Source: JACCZR01 sp035296565 (GTDB taxonomy: Bacteria; Actinomycetota; Thermoleophilia; Solirubrobacterales; Thermoleophilaceae). From it: a DNA stretch of 64,000 nt. Both the position numbers and the translations under genes were made by a program. The notes under the pieces were generated by a model that had not been told where the DNA came from, did not search any database, and saw only the letters and a program-made list of their open reading frames with translations. The DNA is taken from NCBI GenBank assembly GCA_035296565.1, contig DATHAQ010000015.1, forward strand, positions 69,262-133,261, in the 5' to 3' direction. Shown here one piece after another: positions 41,798 through 50,508 of the stretch; position 1 is the first letter of the stretch; each line of letters begins with the position of its first letter.

Positions 41798-42757
41798 TCA
41801 CCGCTTGGAGAACTGCGGGCGCTTGCGCGCCTTCTTGAGGCCGGCCTTCTTGCGCTCCTTCACCCGCGGGTCGCGGGTGAGGAAGCCGCGCTTCTTGAGC
41901 TCGGTGCGGAGGTTGGGGTCGGCCTCGACCAGCGCGCGGGCGATGCCGTGGCGCAGCGCGCCGGCCTGGGCCGACACCCCGCCGCCGTGGATGCGGGCGG
42001 CCACGTCCATGCGCGAGCCGTAGCCGGCCGTCTCGAGCGGCTGGCGGGCCATGCGTTGGAGCTTCACGCGCGGGAAGACGTCGTCGAGCGGGCGGCCGTT
42101 GACCCGGTAGGTGCCGTCGCCGGGCTTGAGGATCACACGGGCGATGGCGTGCTTGCGCTTGCCGGTCGCCTGGTAGCGCGCGTCCTTGGCGAAGTCCAGC
42201 GGCTCGCGGGCGAGCGGCTGGTCGTCCTCGTCCTCGGACTCGTCGCGCTGGACGAGCGCGCCCTCCTCGGCCTCGAACTCGGCGCCCGCGAGGGCCTGCT
42301 CGGCCTCGCTGCCGGCACCCTCCTCCTCCAGCACCAGGTCGGGCTCGAGGTGAGCCCCCGGGATGACGTCGTCGCCGCCGGCCTGGCGCGCCGCGGGCGC
42401 GGGGGCGTCCTCGGCGGGCGCCTCTTCGGCGGGTTCGTCGCCCGCGGGCCCCTCCACGGCTGGTTCGGGCTCGGCGGGCTGGGGCGCGGTCGGCTCCTCG
42501 GCGGCGGGCTCCTCCGCGCTGGGCTCCTCTGCGGCGGGCTCCTCGGCGGCGGGCTCCGGATCGGCGGGCGGCTCGTCGGTGCCGCTCTCGGCGGACTCGC
42601 CGGCGGTCTCGGGGGCCTCGTCGTGCTGATCGGCCTCGTCGGGCTCCGGCGTCGGGGCCTCGGACCCGCCCGTGTCGGCGTCGGCCGGGGCCACGCCGTC
42701 GGCGGTGGGCTCGCCCTCCTCGGGGGTCTCCTCGGGATCGCGCGGGTCTTCGATCAT
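41798..42757 (-). CDS. rpsI: Ribosomal protein S9 with long acidic N-terminal extension
   Basis: A 319-residue protein against about 130 for normal S9. The C-terminal ~130 residues are a complete S9 (ARYQATGKRKHAIARVILKPG, GGGVSAQAGALRHGIARALV, and the basic tail KKARKRPQFSKR that reaches the P-site tRNA). Residues ~1-185 are an acidic, Pro/Glu/Ala-rich disordered region with EEPAAEEP-type units. ATG 42757 overlaps the rplM stop by 4 bp, so the extension is in the natural position; an internal start near the S9 domain cannot be excluded. Confidence 0.93.
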   Translation of the reverse strand: MIEDPRDPEETPEEGEPTADGVAPADADTGGSEAPTPEPDEADQHDEAPETAGESAESGTDEPPADPEPAAEEPAAEEPSAEEPAAEEPTAPQPAEPEPAVEGPAGDEPAEEAPAEDAPAPAARQAGGDDVIPGAHLEPDLVLEEEGAGSEAEQALAGAEFEAEEGALVQRDESEDEDDQPLAREPLDFAKDARYQATGKRKHAIARVILKPGDGTYRVNGRPLDDVFPRVKLQRMARQPLETAGYGSRMDVAARIHGGGVSAQAGALRHGIARALVEADPNLRTELKKRGFLTRDPRVKERKKAGLKKARKRPQFSKR

Positions 42758-43212
42758 GAGCCGCCCTCCCGGCGCTCGCGGGTGGGTATCTCGAGTGGCG
42801 CGGGCTGCTGCGCGGCGTGCGGGTGGTCGGGGCCCGCGTAGACCTTCAGCTTGCGCAGCTGGGCGCGGCCCAGCCGGGTGCGCGGGAGCATCCCCTTGAC
42901 CGCCTTGCGGATGACCTGCTCCGGACGGCGGTCGAGCATCTCCTCCAGGGTCCTGGAGCGCAGGCCCCCCGGGTAGCCCGAGTGGCGGTGGTAGCGCTTC
43001 TCCTCGCGCTTGTTGCCGGTCACGGCGATCTTCTCCGCGTTCACGACGATCACGAAGTCGCCCACGTCGCAGTGCGGCGTGAACTCCGGCTTGCGCTTGC
43101 CCCGCAGCACGTCCGCCACCTGGGTGGCCAGGCGGCCGAGGGTGTGGCCGCTCGCGTCGACGACGAGCCAGTCGCGCTCGCGGTTTGCTGGGGTTGCAAC
43201 AAAGGTCTTCAT
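42754..43212 (-). CDS. rplM: Ribosomal protein L13
   Basis: A 152-residue L13: DWLVVDASGHTLGRLATQVADVLRGKRKPEFTPHCDVGDFVIVVNAEKIAVTGNK, then KRYHRHSGYPGGLRSRTLEEMLDRRPEQVIRKAVKGMLPRTRLG. Slightly longer than E. coli L13 (142) through its C-terminal tail. It heads the minus-strand operon and is coupled to rpsI as in most bacteria. Confidence 0.97.
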   Translation of the reverse strand: MKTFVATPANRERDWLVVDASGHTLGRLATQVADVLRGKRKPEFTPHCDVGDFVIVVNAEKIAVTGNKREEKRYHRHSGYPGGLRSRTLEEMLDRRPEQVIRKAVKGMLPRTRLGRAQLRKLKVYAGPDHPHAAQQPAPLEIPTRERREGGS

Positions 43213-43317
43213 TCAGGGCGTGCGGGCAGGGGATCCGGCGCCCGCGGCAAAGGGCAGAGCCTAGAGGTAGCAGATACCTGCTCCCGTACGAGCGACCACA
43301 CCTGGTGCTACGCTGCC

Positions 43318-43503
43318 CCGCCAGTCAAGAAGTCTGCCGAATCCCTTCAGGTGACCAAAACGCCAGAGGGGAACGGGGGAACCGTACGGAGGCCGCGTGA
43401 GCGGCAGCCGTGGGGGCGAATCGGCCGGGTCATCTGGACCTTCCGGCCGTAGCGGCGTCGCAGGCGTCGCGAGCCCGTCAGCTAACCCCGTAGGCCGGGA
43501 CAG
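43318..43503 (+). promoter_or_regulatory. Cyclic di-AMP (ydaO/yuaA) riboswitch
   Basis: The 307-bp gene-free stretch between rplM and the M23 peptidase holds the conserved blocks of the actinobacterial ydaO class: CTGCCGAATCCC near 43334, GGGGAACGGGGGAACC at about 43368-43383, GGGGGCGAATCGG near 43413, and GAGCCCGTCAGCTAACCCCG near 43472 followed by TAGGC. Blocks are in the right order and spacing, on the strand of the M23 gene, ending ~17 bp before its ATG. In this class c-di-AMP binding usually switches off wall-hydrolase genes. Confidence 0.88.
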
Positions 43504-43519
43504 AAGGACGGGACAACTA

Positions 43520-44764
43520 ATGGCCGGTTTGGTTCGCACCCCATCGCGAATAGTCGTCGCGCTTGCGCTGCTGGCCGCGTGCGCCGCGGTCCCCAGCGCC
43601 TCCGCCCAGACCTCGACCACTCCTCAGAGCGGCACAATGGCCCCGGGGGGGAGCACCTACAGCTCGCCGCCGGTGATCAGGAAGGTCCGCTGCGTCTCGG
43701 CCTGCGCCTCGCGCAGGCGCCTGCGCGGCGGCTCCACGGCCCGCATCGAGGGCCGTTACCTCGCGGGTGTGACCAAGGTGACCTTCCACGGCTCGGTCGG
43801 CCGCCGCGACGACCGCCGCGTCGCCGTCAAGCCCGGCACCTCGACTCGCCGCCTGCGCGTGCAGGTCCCGCTGTCTGCCGTCTCGGGTCCCGTCTCCGTG
43901 CAGGTGTCGAAGTCGGTGAGGTCGCGCCGCTCGCGCTCGGTGAAGATCCTCCCCGCACCCGAGATCGAGCCCAACCCCGTGCTCTCCCCCGTTCCGGGCA
44001 CCGGCCAGGGCGGCACGCCCCGCCTGGAGACAGCCACCAGCCGCACCAAGTTCTACTTCGCCGGCAGCAGCGTTCGCTTCTCCTACCGGGTCACCCATCC
44101 GAGCCCTGTGAGCGTGACGGTGGACCTCATCCGCACCGACGGCACCGTCGCCTACACCTGGTCGCCCGGCCCCGCCGCGCCCGGCCAGACGCTGAGCGTG
44201 CTCTGGCGCGGCACGCTGCAGGGCCGCCCGGCGCCCCCGGGCCGCTACTCGTTCCGGCTGAACGCCTCATCCTCCACCGGCGCGCGCGCGCGGAGCTCAA
44301 GCACCACCCCGGTCACCGCCCGCGACGCCTTCGACCTCTTCCCCCACATCTTCCCCGTACGCGGCCGCCACAACTTCGGCGGGAGCGGCGCGCGCTTCGG
44401 CGCCGGCCGTGCCGGACACAGCCACCAAGGCCAGGATGTGATGGCCAGGTGCGGCACGCGGCTGGTCGCCGCGCGCGGCGGCAAGGTCAAGGCAAAGGGC
44501 TACCACAGTGCCGCGGGCAACTACCTGATCATCACCGGCTCGCGCAGCGGACAGGACTACGGGTACATGCACCTCACCGAGCCGAGCGCCTTCGACCGCG
44601 GCGACAGGGTCCTCACCGGCCAGCGCATCGGCACGGTGGGCGAGACCGGCAACGCGCGCGGCTGCCACCTGCACTTCGAGCTGTGGCGCAGGCCGGGCTG
44701 GTACAGCGGCGGCCGGCCGTTCGATCCCCTTCCCGCGCTGCGGGACTGGGACTCCTACTCCTAG
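43520..44764 (+). CDS. Secreted M23-family peptidase (LytM domain)
   Basis: A 414-residue exported cell-wall hydrolase. ATG 43520 gives a clean signal peptide (RIVVALALLAACAAVPSASA, cleavage before QTS). Residues ~50-135 form a beta-rich domain (VRCVSACASRRRLRGGSTARIEG...), ~195-275 a second beta domain (FAGSSVRFSYRVTHPSPVSVTVDLI), and ~295-410 the LytM domain with zinc ligands in GHSHQGQDVMA and CHLHFELW. Expression is expected to be under the c-di-AMP riboswitch directly upstream. Confidence 0.92.
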   Translation: MAGLVRTPSRIVVALALLAACAAVPSASAQTSTTPQSGTMAPGGSTYSSPPVIRKVRCVSACASRRRLRGGSTARIEGRYLAGVTKVTFHGSVGRRDDRRVAVKPGTSTRRLRVQVPLSAVSGPVSVQVSKSVRSRRSRSVKILPAPEIEPNPVLSPVPGTGQGGTPRLETATSRTKFYFAGSSVRFSYRVTHPSPVSVTVDLIRTDGTVAYTWSPGPAAPGQTLSVLWRGTLQGRPAPPGRYSFRLNASSSTGARARSSSTTPVTARDAFDLFPHIFPVRGRHNFGGSGARFGAGRAGHSHQGQDVMARCGTRLVAARGGKVKAKGYHSAAGNYLIITGSRSGQDYGYMHLTEPSAFDRGDRVLTGQRIGTVGETGNARGCHLHFELWRRPGWYSGGRPFDPLPALRDWDSYS

Positions 44765-44811
44765 GCGGCAAACCTTGCGGAGGGACCCGGGCGCGGCGGT
44801 AGGCTCACCCC

Positions 44812-45678
44812 GTGCAGTCTGTCTCCCCGGCCAACGAGGAGGCGATCGAGGCTTGGAACGGCGTCCTCTTCGATCGCTTCCTCCAGTACCGCGACATTCT
44901 CGTCGGCGGGCTGGCTCCGCACAGCGACCGTGCGCTGGCCCGGCACCCGCCCCGGCCGGGCGAGCGCGTGCTGGACATCGGCTGCGGTTTCGGCGAGACC
45001 ACCCGGCAGCTTGCAGCGCTGGTGGGCCCCGAGGGCGAGGTCGTGGGGGTCGACTCGAGCGAGCGCTTCATCGAGGTCGCCAGCGCTGAGGCAGAGGCCG
45101 CGGGTGTGGAGAACGCCCGCTTCGCGGTGGCCGACGTGGAGGCGGCGCAGCTCGAGGACGACTTCGACTACGTCTTCGCCCGCATGGGGACCATGTTCTT
45201 CGCCAACCCGGTGCCGGCCCACCGGAACATCCGCCGGGCGATGAAGCCCGGCGGCCGGCTCTGCAACGTGGTCTGGCGCAAGAAGATGGACAACGAGTGG
45301 ATGTACCGCGCCGAGCAGGTGGTGGAGCAGTTCGTGACCGAGGACGAGGACAGCGACGAGCTGACCTGCGGGCCTGGCCCATTCGCGCTTGCCGACGCCG
45401 ACAAGACGAGCCAGGTCCTCCTCTCGGCGGGCTTCGCGGACGTAGCCTTGGAGCGCAATGACCTGCCCTTCGTCAGCGGACGCGACATCGACGAGGCGGT
45501 GGGGCTGGTCATGGCGATCGGCCCAGCCGGCGAGGTGCTGCGCCTGGCGGGCGAAGACGCCGTGCGCCTGAGGTCGGAGATCGAGGCGGCGCTGCGAGAG
45601 GAGATGGGTCACTTCGAGGGTCCTGACGGCGTGGTCACCACCGCCTCGACCTGGACCGTCACCGCTACGGCGGCCTGA
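44812..45678 (+). CDS. Class I SAM-dependent methyltransferase
   Basis: A 288-residue methyltransferase. The SAM site is RVLDIGCGFGETTRQLAALVG (motif I), with VVGVDSSERFIEVA (motif II) and FDYVFARMGTMFF (motif post-I). PGGRLCNVVWRKKMDNEWM follows the core. C-methyl or N-methyl transfer to a small molecule is typical for this clade; the substrate cannot be read from sequence. GTG 44812. Another methyltransferase follows 83 bp downstream. Confidence 0.88.
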   Translation: MQSVSPANEEAIEAWNGVLFDRFLQYRDILVGGLAPHSDRALARHPPRPGERVLDIGCGFGETTRQLAALVGPEGEVVGVDSSERFIEVASAEAEAAGVENARFAVADVEAAQLEDDFDYVFARMGTMFFANPVPAHRNIRRAMKPGGRLCNVVWRKKMDNEWMYRAEQVVEQFVTEDEDSDELTCGPGPFALADADKTSQVLLSAGFADVALERNDLPFVSGRDIDEAVGLVMAIGPAGEVLRLAGEDAVRLRSEIEAALREEMGHFEGPDGVVTTASTWTVTATAA

Positions 45679-45761
45679 GCTCGCGCAGCCTGCGCGGCCG
45701 GCCGCGGACAGCGCGGCGCCGGCCACCGTGCCCGCGCGATTCTCGCCGCCCGCGGCTTGAC

Positions 45762-46589
45762 ATGCTGCCCGCCGTGGGCGACGCCGACGAGTTCAAGGCC
45801 TTCGAGGCCGAGGGCTGGTCGGCGCAGGCCGGCAGCTACGACCGGCTCATGGGCCGAGTCACCGACCGCGTCGCCGAGGCGCTGCTGGATGCGGCCGGGC
45901 TCCGCCGCGGCGAGCGCGTGCTCGACGTGGCTACCGGCACCGGGGCCGTGGCCGCCGCGGCGGCGGCCCGGGGTGCGCAGGTTACCGGCGTGGACATCTC
46001 CGAGGAGATGCTCGAGGTGGCTCGGCAGCGGGTTCCCGGGGCGCGCTTCGTGGCCGCCGACGCCGAGGAGCTGGCGCTGGGTGAGAGCTTCGACGTTGTG
46101 GTGGCCGGCTTTCTGGTCAACCATCTCCCGCGGCCCGAGCGGGCGGTGGCGGCCTGGGCCCGCGCGCTGGCCCCCGGCGGCCGCGTGGCGCTGTCGCTGT
46201 GGGACCGCCCCGACCGCAACCGCCTCTTCGGGCTGATAGGCGACGCGATCGGCGAGCTTGCCCACGACGCCGTGCCCGACGGCCCCGACCCGTATCGCTT
46301 CGCGGGGCGGCCTCAGCTCGAGGCGCTGCTCGCCGGCGCAGGGCTGGCCCAGCCGAGCGCCCGAACCCTGCGCTTCGCCCAGCCGGTGGACGGGGCCGAC
46401 GAGCTGTGGGAGGGGCTGCTCGGCGGCAGCGTGCGCTCAGCCGCCCGCATCCACGCTCAGCCCGACGCCGAGCGCGAGCGGGCCCGCGAGCGCCTGCACC
46501 GGCTCACGGAGGAATGCCGGGAGGGCGACCGGCTGGCGGTGCCGGTCTGCGTGACCCTGGGGTGGGCAGTCAGCCCAGCTCGCGGGTGA
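45762..46589 (+). CDS. Class I SAM-dependent methyltransferase (UbiE/Methyltransf_11 type)
   Basis: A 275-residue methyltransferase with GSYDRLMGRVTDRVAEALLDAAGLRRGERVLDVATGTGAVAAAAAARG (motif I), GVDISEEMLEVARQR (motif II), FDVVVAGFLVNHLPRPERAVAAWARALAPGGRVALSLWD. Different in sequence from the upstream methyltransferase, so not a recent duplicate. The 3' end overlaps the convergent nitrilase-family gene by 20 bp. Confidence 0.88.
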   Translation: MLPAVGDADEFKAFEAEGWSAQAGSYDRLMGRVTDRVAEALLDAAGLRRGERVLDVATGTGAVAAAAAARGAQVTGVDISEEMLEVARQRVPGARFVAADAEELALGESFDVVVAGFLVNHLPRPERAVAAWARALAPGGRVALSLWDRPDRNRLFGLIGDAIGELAHDAVPDGPDPYRFAGRPQLEALLAGAGLAQPSARTLRFAQPVDGADELWEGLLGGSVRSAARIHAQPDAERERARERLHRLTEECREGDRLAVPVCVTLGWAVSPARG

Positions 46590-47550
46590 AGCCCCGCGAG
46601 TTCTCGAGGGGCCGGTAGATCTCGTTGAAATCCAGCGCGTAGTCGAACTCGTCGTGCTCGTCGGCGCGCGCGCCCTTGATGTCGAGGTTGTGGACGATCA
46701 CCAGCTCCTCGTTGAAGTGCGAGGCCTGCACCAGGGTCATCCCCGAGGGCGCCCACACGCCCGAGCCACCCCAGAAGGCGACGTTGCTGACGCCGTGGGT
46801 CCCTACTGCGTTGCAGGCGAAGGTCCACACCTGATTGGTGGCCGAGTTGGCAGCCATCACCTTGTCCCACAGCTGACCGTAGTAGGCGTCGGTGCGCACG
46901 TTCATGCCGGCGTAGTCGCGCGTGGCCGCCGCCCGCCAGGAGGCCAGCTGCACGATGCCGTCCACCTTGTCGCCGAGCGAGTACTCACGCAGCAGGTCGC
47001 TGAAGAGGTAGTCGTAGCAAGTGGTGAAGCCGAAGCGGCCCCAGCCGCGCTCGCTGTTCACCACGAGCCGGTCGTCGCGCCCGCTCTCGGAGTAGGTCTT
47101 CTCGATTCCTGGCAGGAAGACCTTGTTGTAGATGTTGTCCTCGTGGCGGTAGTCGAACCCGCGCGCCACGGGGAAGGTCGAGTTGAAGTACTTGCCGTCG
47201 GGCCCCTGCGTGACGTTGTTGAGGATCACGCCGATGAACTGGTCGTCGAACAACGGCATGAGCTCGTTATCGATCCAGTCGTGGTGCTTGTGCGTGAGCG
47301 CCTTGTCCATGTACTCCCGGCACGCCCGCTCGTCGTCCCAGAAGTAGCCCGACAGGCAGAACTCCGGGAAGACCCCGAAGTTGACCCCGCGCTCCTTGAA
47401 GATCTTGGCGACCCGCAGGACCTTGTCCTTGTTGGCCTCCACGTCTGGCACGTGGGCCCTGATGTTGGCCAGCCCGATGGAGACGTGCGACGGGTCAGCG
47501 GAGAACGTACGCTCGACGACGTAGAACTCGTCGGCGGTGTCTACTCCCAT
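46570..47550 (-). CDS. Carbon-nitrogen hydrolase (nitrilase superfamily)
   Basis: A 326-residue amidase/nitrilase-fold enzyme. The catalytic triad positions are visible: Glu in FGVFPEFCLSGYFW, Lys in NKVFLPGIEKTYSE and Cys in GFTTCYDYLFSDLLRE, followed by DGIVQLASWRAAATRDY. Aliphatic amidase, N-carbamoyl hydrolase or nitrilase are possible. ATG 47550 lies inside guaA (10-bp overlap), so it is translated from the guaB3-guaA message; why is unclear. Confidence 0.83.
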   Translation of the reverse strand: MGVDTADEFYVVERTFSADPSHVSIGLANIRAHVPDVEANKDKVLRVAKIFKERGVNFGVFPEFCLSGYFWDDERACREYMDKALTHKHHDWIDNELMPLFDDQFIGVILNNVTQGPDGKYFNSTFPVARGFDYRHEDNIYNKVFLPGIEKTYSESGRDDRLVVNSERGWGRFGFTTCYDYLFSDLLREYSLGDKVDGIVQLASWRAAATRDYAGMNVRTDAYYGQLWDKVMAANSATNQVWTFACNAVGTHGVSNVAFWGGSGVWAPSGMTLVQASHFNEELVIVHNLDIKGARADEHDEFDYALDFNEIYRPLENSRGFTRELG

Positions 47551-49151
47551 TCGATGGTGCCGGGCGGCTTGCTGGTGATGTCCAGCGTCACCCGGTTGAC
47601 CTGGGGAATCTCGTTGACCATCCGTGAGGCCACGCGATCGAGCAGGTCGTAGGGCAGGCGGGCCCAGTCGGCGGTCATGGCGTCGTCGCTGGTGACTGCT
47701 CGGATGGCCACCACGTAGCCGTAGGAGCGCCCGTCGCCCTGCACGCCGACCGCGCGCACGCCCGCCGGCAGGACGCAGAACGACTGCCACAGGTCGCGGT
47801 AGAGGCCCGCCGCGCGGATCTCGTCCTGCAGCACGAAGTCGGCCGCCCTCAGCACGTCGAGGCGCTCGCGGTTGACCTCGTCGCCGACGATGCGGATGGC
47901 CAGGCCGGGGCCGGGGAAGGGCTGGCGCCAGACGAGGCGCTCGGGCATCCCGAGCTGAACTCCCACCTTGCGCACCTCGTCCTTGAACAGCCAACGCAGC
48001 GGCTCGACGAGCTCGAACTCGAGGTCCTCGGGCAGGCCGCCCACGTTGTGGTGGGACTTGATGGTGGCCGCCCCCGTGCTGCCGCCCGACTCGATGACGT
48101 CCGAGTACAGGGTGCCCTGGACCAGGTACTTGGGGTTGCCGAGCCTGGCCGCCTCCTCCTCGAAGCAGCGGATGAACTCGGACCCGATCGCCTTGCGCTT
48201 GGCCTCGGGGTCGGTGACCCCGGCCAGGCGCGCGAGGAAGCGCTCCTCGGCGTCCACGGCCACCAGCGGCACCTCGAACTGGTCGCGGAAGGCCTCCATC
48301 ACCTGCTCGCCCTCGTTGAGGCGCATGAGGCCGTGGTCGATGAACACGCATGTGAGCTGGTCGCCGACGGCGCGGTGGGTGAGCAGCGCGGCCACCGAAG
48401 AGTCCACGCCGCCGCTCAGCCCGCAGATGACCTGCCCGTCGCCCACGTGCTCGCGGATGCGCGCGATCTGCTCCTCGACGACCGACGCCGCGCTCCAGTC
48501 CATGGGCAGCCCGCAGACGTCGCGCAGGAAGCGCTCGAGGATCTGCGTCCCGTAGGGCGTGTGGACGACCTCGGGGTGGAACTGGATCCCGTACAGCCGC
48601 CGGTCGTTGTCCTCCAGCGCGGCCACGGGCGACTGGTCGGAGGAGCCCAGCGCCGTGAACCCCGGCGGCGGCTCGAAGACGGTGTCGCGGTGGCTCATCC
48701 AGCAACTCTGCTCGGTCGGCAGGCCGGCGAGCAGGGTCCCGGGCTCGTGGACGGTCAGCGACGAGCGGCCGAACTCGCCCACCGGGGCAGACTCGACGCG
48801 CCCGTCGAGCTCGAGCACCATCGCCTGCATGCCGTAGCAGATGCCCAGCACGGGGACCCCGAGCTCGAGCACCGCCCTGCGCAGCGACGGCGCACCGTCC
48901 TCGTAGACCGACGCCGGCCCGCCGGAGAGGATGAGGCCGCGCGGCGCGCGGGCCCGGAGGTCCTCAACCGGGGTGTCGTGCGGGAGCAGCTCGGAGAAGA
49001 CGCCGCACTCGCGCACCCGCCGGGCGATCAGCTGCGAGTACTGCCCGCCGAAGTCCAGGACCAGGACCTCGTCACGAGCGGTGCTCTGCGTGGGCGGCTC
49101 GGGGACCCCCTCGGCCGAAGCCTTCGGAACGGGGGTCTCCAACTCGGTCAA
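47541..49151 (-). CDS. guaA: GMP synthase (glutamine-hydrolysing)
   Basis: A 536-residue enzyme converting XMP to GMP. Class I glutaminase: LVLDFGGQYSQLIARRVRE, GICYGMQAM (nucleophile Cys near residue 100) and GIQFHPEVVHT. ATP-pyrophosphatase: VICGLSGGVDSSVAALLTHRAVG (P-loop near 245). The dimerisation domain ends NEIPQVNRVTLDITSKPPGTIEWE. A ~20-residue leader (TPVPKASAEGVPEPPT) precedes the core. It overlaps guaB3 by 4 bp, pairing the two guanylate enzymes. Confidence 0.96.
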   Translation of the reverse strand: MTELETPVPKASAEGVPEPPTQSTARDEVLVLDFGGQYSQLIARRVRECGVFSELLPHDTPVEDLRARAPRGLILSGGPASVYEDGAPSLRRAVLELGVPVLGICYGMQAMVLELDGRVESAPVGEFGRSSLTVHEPGTLLAGLPTEQSCWMSHRDTVFEPPPGFTALGSSDQSPVAALEDNDRRLYGIQFHPEVVHTPYGTQILERFLRDVCGLPMDWSAASVVEEQIARIREHVGDGQVICGLSGGVDSSVAALLTHRAVGDQLTCVFIDHGLMRLNEGEQVMEAFRDQFEVPLVAVDAEERFLARLAGVTDPEAKRKAIGSEFIRCFEEEAARLGNPKYLVQGTLYSDVIESGGSTGAATIKSHHNVGGLPEDLEFELVEPLRWLFKDEVRKVGVQLGMPERLVWRQPFPGPGLAIRIVGDEVNRERLDVLRAADFVLQDEIRAAGLYRDLWQSFCVLPAGVRAVGVQGDGRSYGYVVAIRAVTSDDAMTADWARLPYDLLDRVASRMVNEIPQVNRVTLDITSKPPGTIEWE

Positions 49152-50398
49152 GGCTCGACCAGCGCTGCCTCGGGATTGCTCGGTGCGCCGTTTGAGATGC
49201 CGTCGGTGGCCGGCGCCGCCTTGGCCGCCGAGCTGGCTCCCATCCCGATGGCCTGGTCGCGCTGGAGCTGCTTGCCCTCGGTCTGCAGCGACGGCGCGAC
49301 CATGACCTCCGCCCGCTGGAAGGTGCGGATGTCCTCGTAGCCGCAGGTGGCCATCGAGGTGCGCAGGCTGCCCATGAGGTTGAACGTGCCGTCGTTCTCG
49401 TGGGCGGGCCCGAGCAGGATCTGCTCCAGCGAGCCGTTCTGCGTGGTCTTCACGCGCGCGCCGCGGGGCAGGGAGCTGTGGAAGGTGGCCATGCCCCAGT
49501 GGAAGCCCTGGCCGGGCGCCTCGTAGGCGCGCGCGAGCGGGGAGCCGATCATCACCGCGTCCGAGCCGCAGGCGAAGGCCTTGGCGATGTCGCCGCCGTT
49601 GCGCATGCCGCCGTCGGCGATGACCTCCACGTACTCGCCCGTCTCCATCATGTGCTGCGAGCGGGCGCCGGCCACGTCGGCGATCGCGGTGGCCTGCGGC
49701 ACGCCGATGCCCAGCACGCCGCGGGTGGTGCAGGCCGCCCCCGGGCCGACGCCCACCAGGACGCCCACCGCGCCGGTGCGCATGAGGTGAAGCCCCGTGG
49801 CGTAGGAGGCACAGCCGCCCACGACGACCGGCACCGGCACGTCGCGGATGAACTCCTTGAGGTTCAGCGGCGGCCGCGACTCGTCGTTGGAGACGTGCTC
49901 CGCCGAGATGACCGTGCCCTGGATGACGAGGATGTCGAGGCCGGCGTCGAGAGCCGCCTCGTAGTGCGAGCGCACGCGCTGCGGGGTGAGCGAGGCGGCA
50001 CAGACCACCCCCATGTCCTTGACCTGGCGGATCCGCTCGGTGATCAGCTCGTCCTTGATGGGCTCGCGGTAGATGCGCTGCATCTCCGCCGTAGCCTCGT
50101 CCTTGGGCAGGCGTGCGATGCGCTCCAGCTGCTCCTCGGCGTCCTCGTAGCGGGTGAAGACCCCCTCGAGGTTGAGCACTGCCAGGCCGCCCAGCCGGCC
50201 GACTATCCCGGCCGTCTCGGGTGAGACGACGCCGTCCATCGCCGATGCCAGCAGCGGCAGCTCGAAGCGGTAGGGCCCGAGCTTCCAGGTGATGTCCACC
50301 TCATCGGGGTCGCGCGTGCGGCGAGAGGGGACGATGGCGATGTCGTCGAAGCCGTAGGCACGGCGGCCCTTCTTGCCCCGACCGATCTCTACTTCCAT
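49148..50398 (-). CDS. GuaB3-type IMP dehydrogenase-family protein
   Basis: A 416-residue TIM-barrel protein of the IMPDH/GMPR family lacking the CBS pair, the actinobacterial GuaB3 form. DIAIVPSRRTRDPDEVDITWKLG, VPVPVVVGGCASYATGLHLMRTGAVGVLVGVGPGAACTTRGVLGIGVPQ (catalytic Cys in AACTTR) and VIADGGMRNGGDIAKAFACGSDAVMIGSPLA are clear. The C-terminus has a low-complexity Ala/Ser tail. It leads the guaB3-guaA-nitrilase operon; the exact reaction of GuaB3 proteins (IMP oxidation or GMP reduction) is not settled by sequence. Confidence 0.92.
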   Translation of the reverse strand: MEVEIGRGKKGRRAYGFDDIAIVPSRRTRDPDEVDITWKLGPYRFELPLLASAMDGVVSPETAGIVGRLGGLAVLNLEGVFTRYEDAEEQLERIARLPKDEATAEMQRIYREPIKDELITERIRQVKDMGVVCAASLTPQRVRSHYEAALDAGLDILVIQGTVISAEHVSNDESRPPLNLKEFIRDVPVPVVVGGCASYATGLHLMRTGAVGVLVGVGPGAACTTRGVLGIGVPQATAIADVAGARSQHMMETGEYVEVIADGGMRNGGDIAKAFACGSDAVMIGSPLARAYEAPGQGFHWGMATFHSSLPRGARVKTTQNGSLEQILLGPAHENDGTFNLMGSLRTSMATCGYEDIRTFQRAEVMVAPSLQTEGKQLQRDQAIGMGASSAAKAAPATDGISNGAPSNPEAALVEP

Positions 50399-50407
50399 GG
50401 CGGCATC

Positions 50408-50440
50408 CTAGGTTCGAGCGCGGACGAAATTCGAGCCTAG
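50408..50440. promoter_or_regulatory. Inverted repeat upstream of guaB3
   Basis: CTAGGTTCGA (50408-50417) and TCGAGCCTAG (50431-50440) are near-perfect inverted arms separated by 13 bp, starting 10 bp before the guaB3 ATG. It could be an operator or attenuator for the guanylate operon. It also follows the pfkB stop at a distance (50509), so it could not be that gene's immediate terminator. Confidence 0.45.
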
Positions 50441-50508
50441 CGGGTGCTCCGCGCGGCGTTCTGCCGGCGTTATCCCGCTATTAGCGAGGAGCGCCCGGCA
50501 GCTCAGCG

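Noticed and set aside
42363..42629. Plus-strand Ala/Gly/Ser frame opposite the S9 extension
   Set aside because: It mirrors the repetitive acidic coding DNA of rpsI and has no independent start signal or family.
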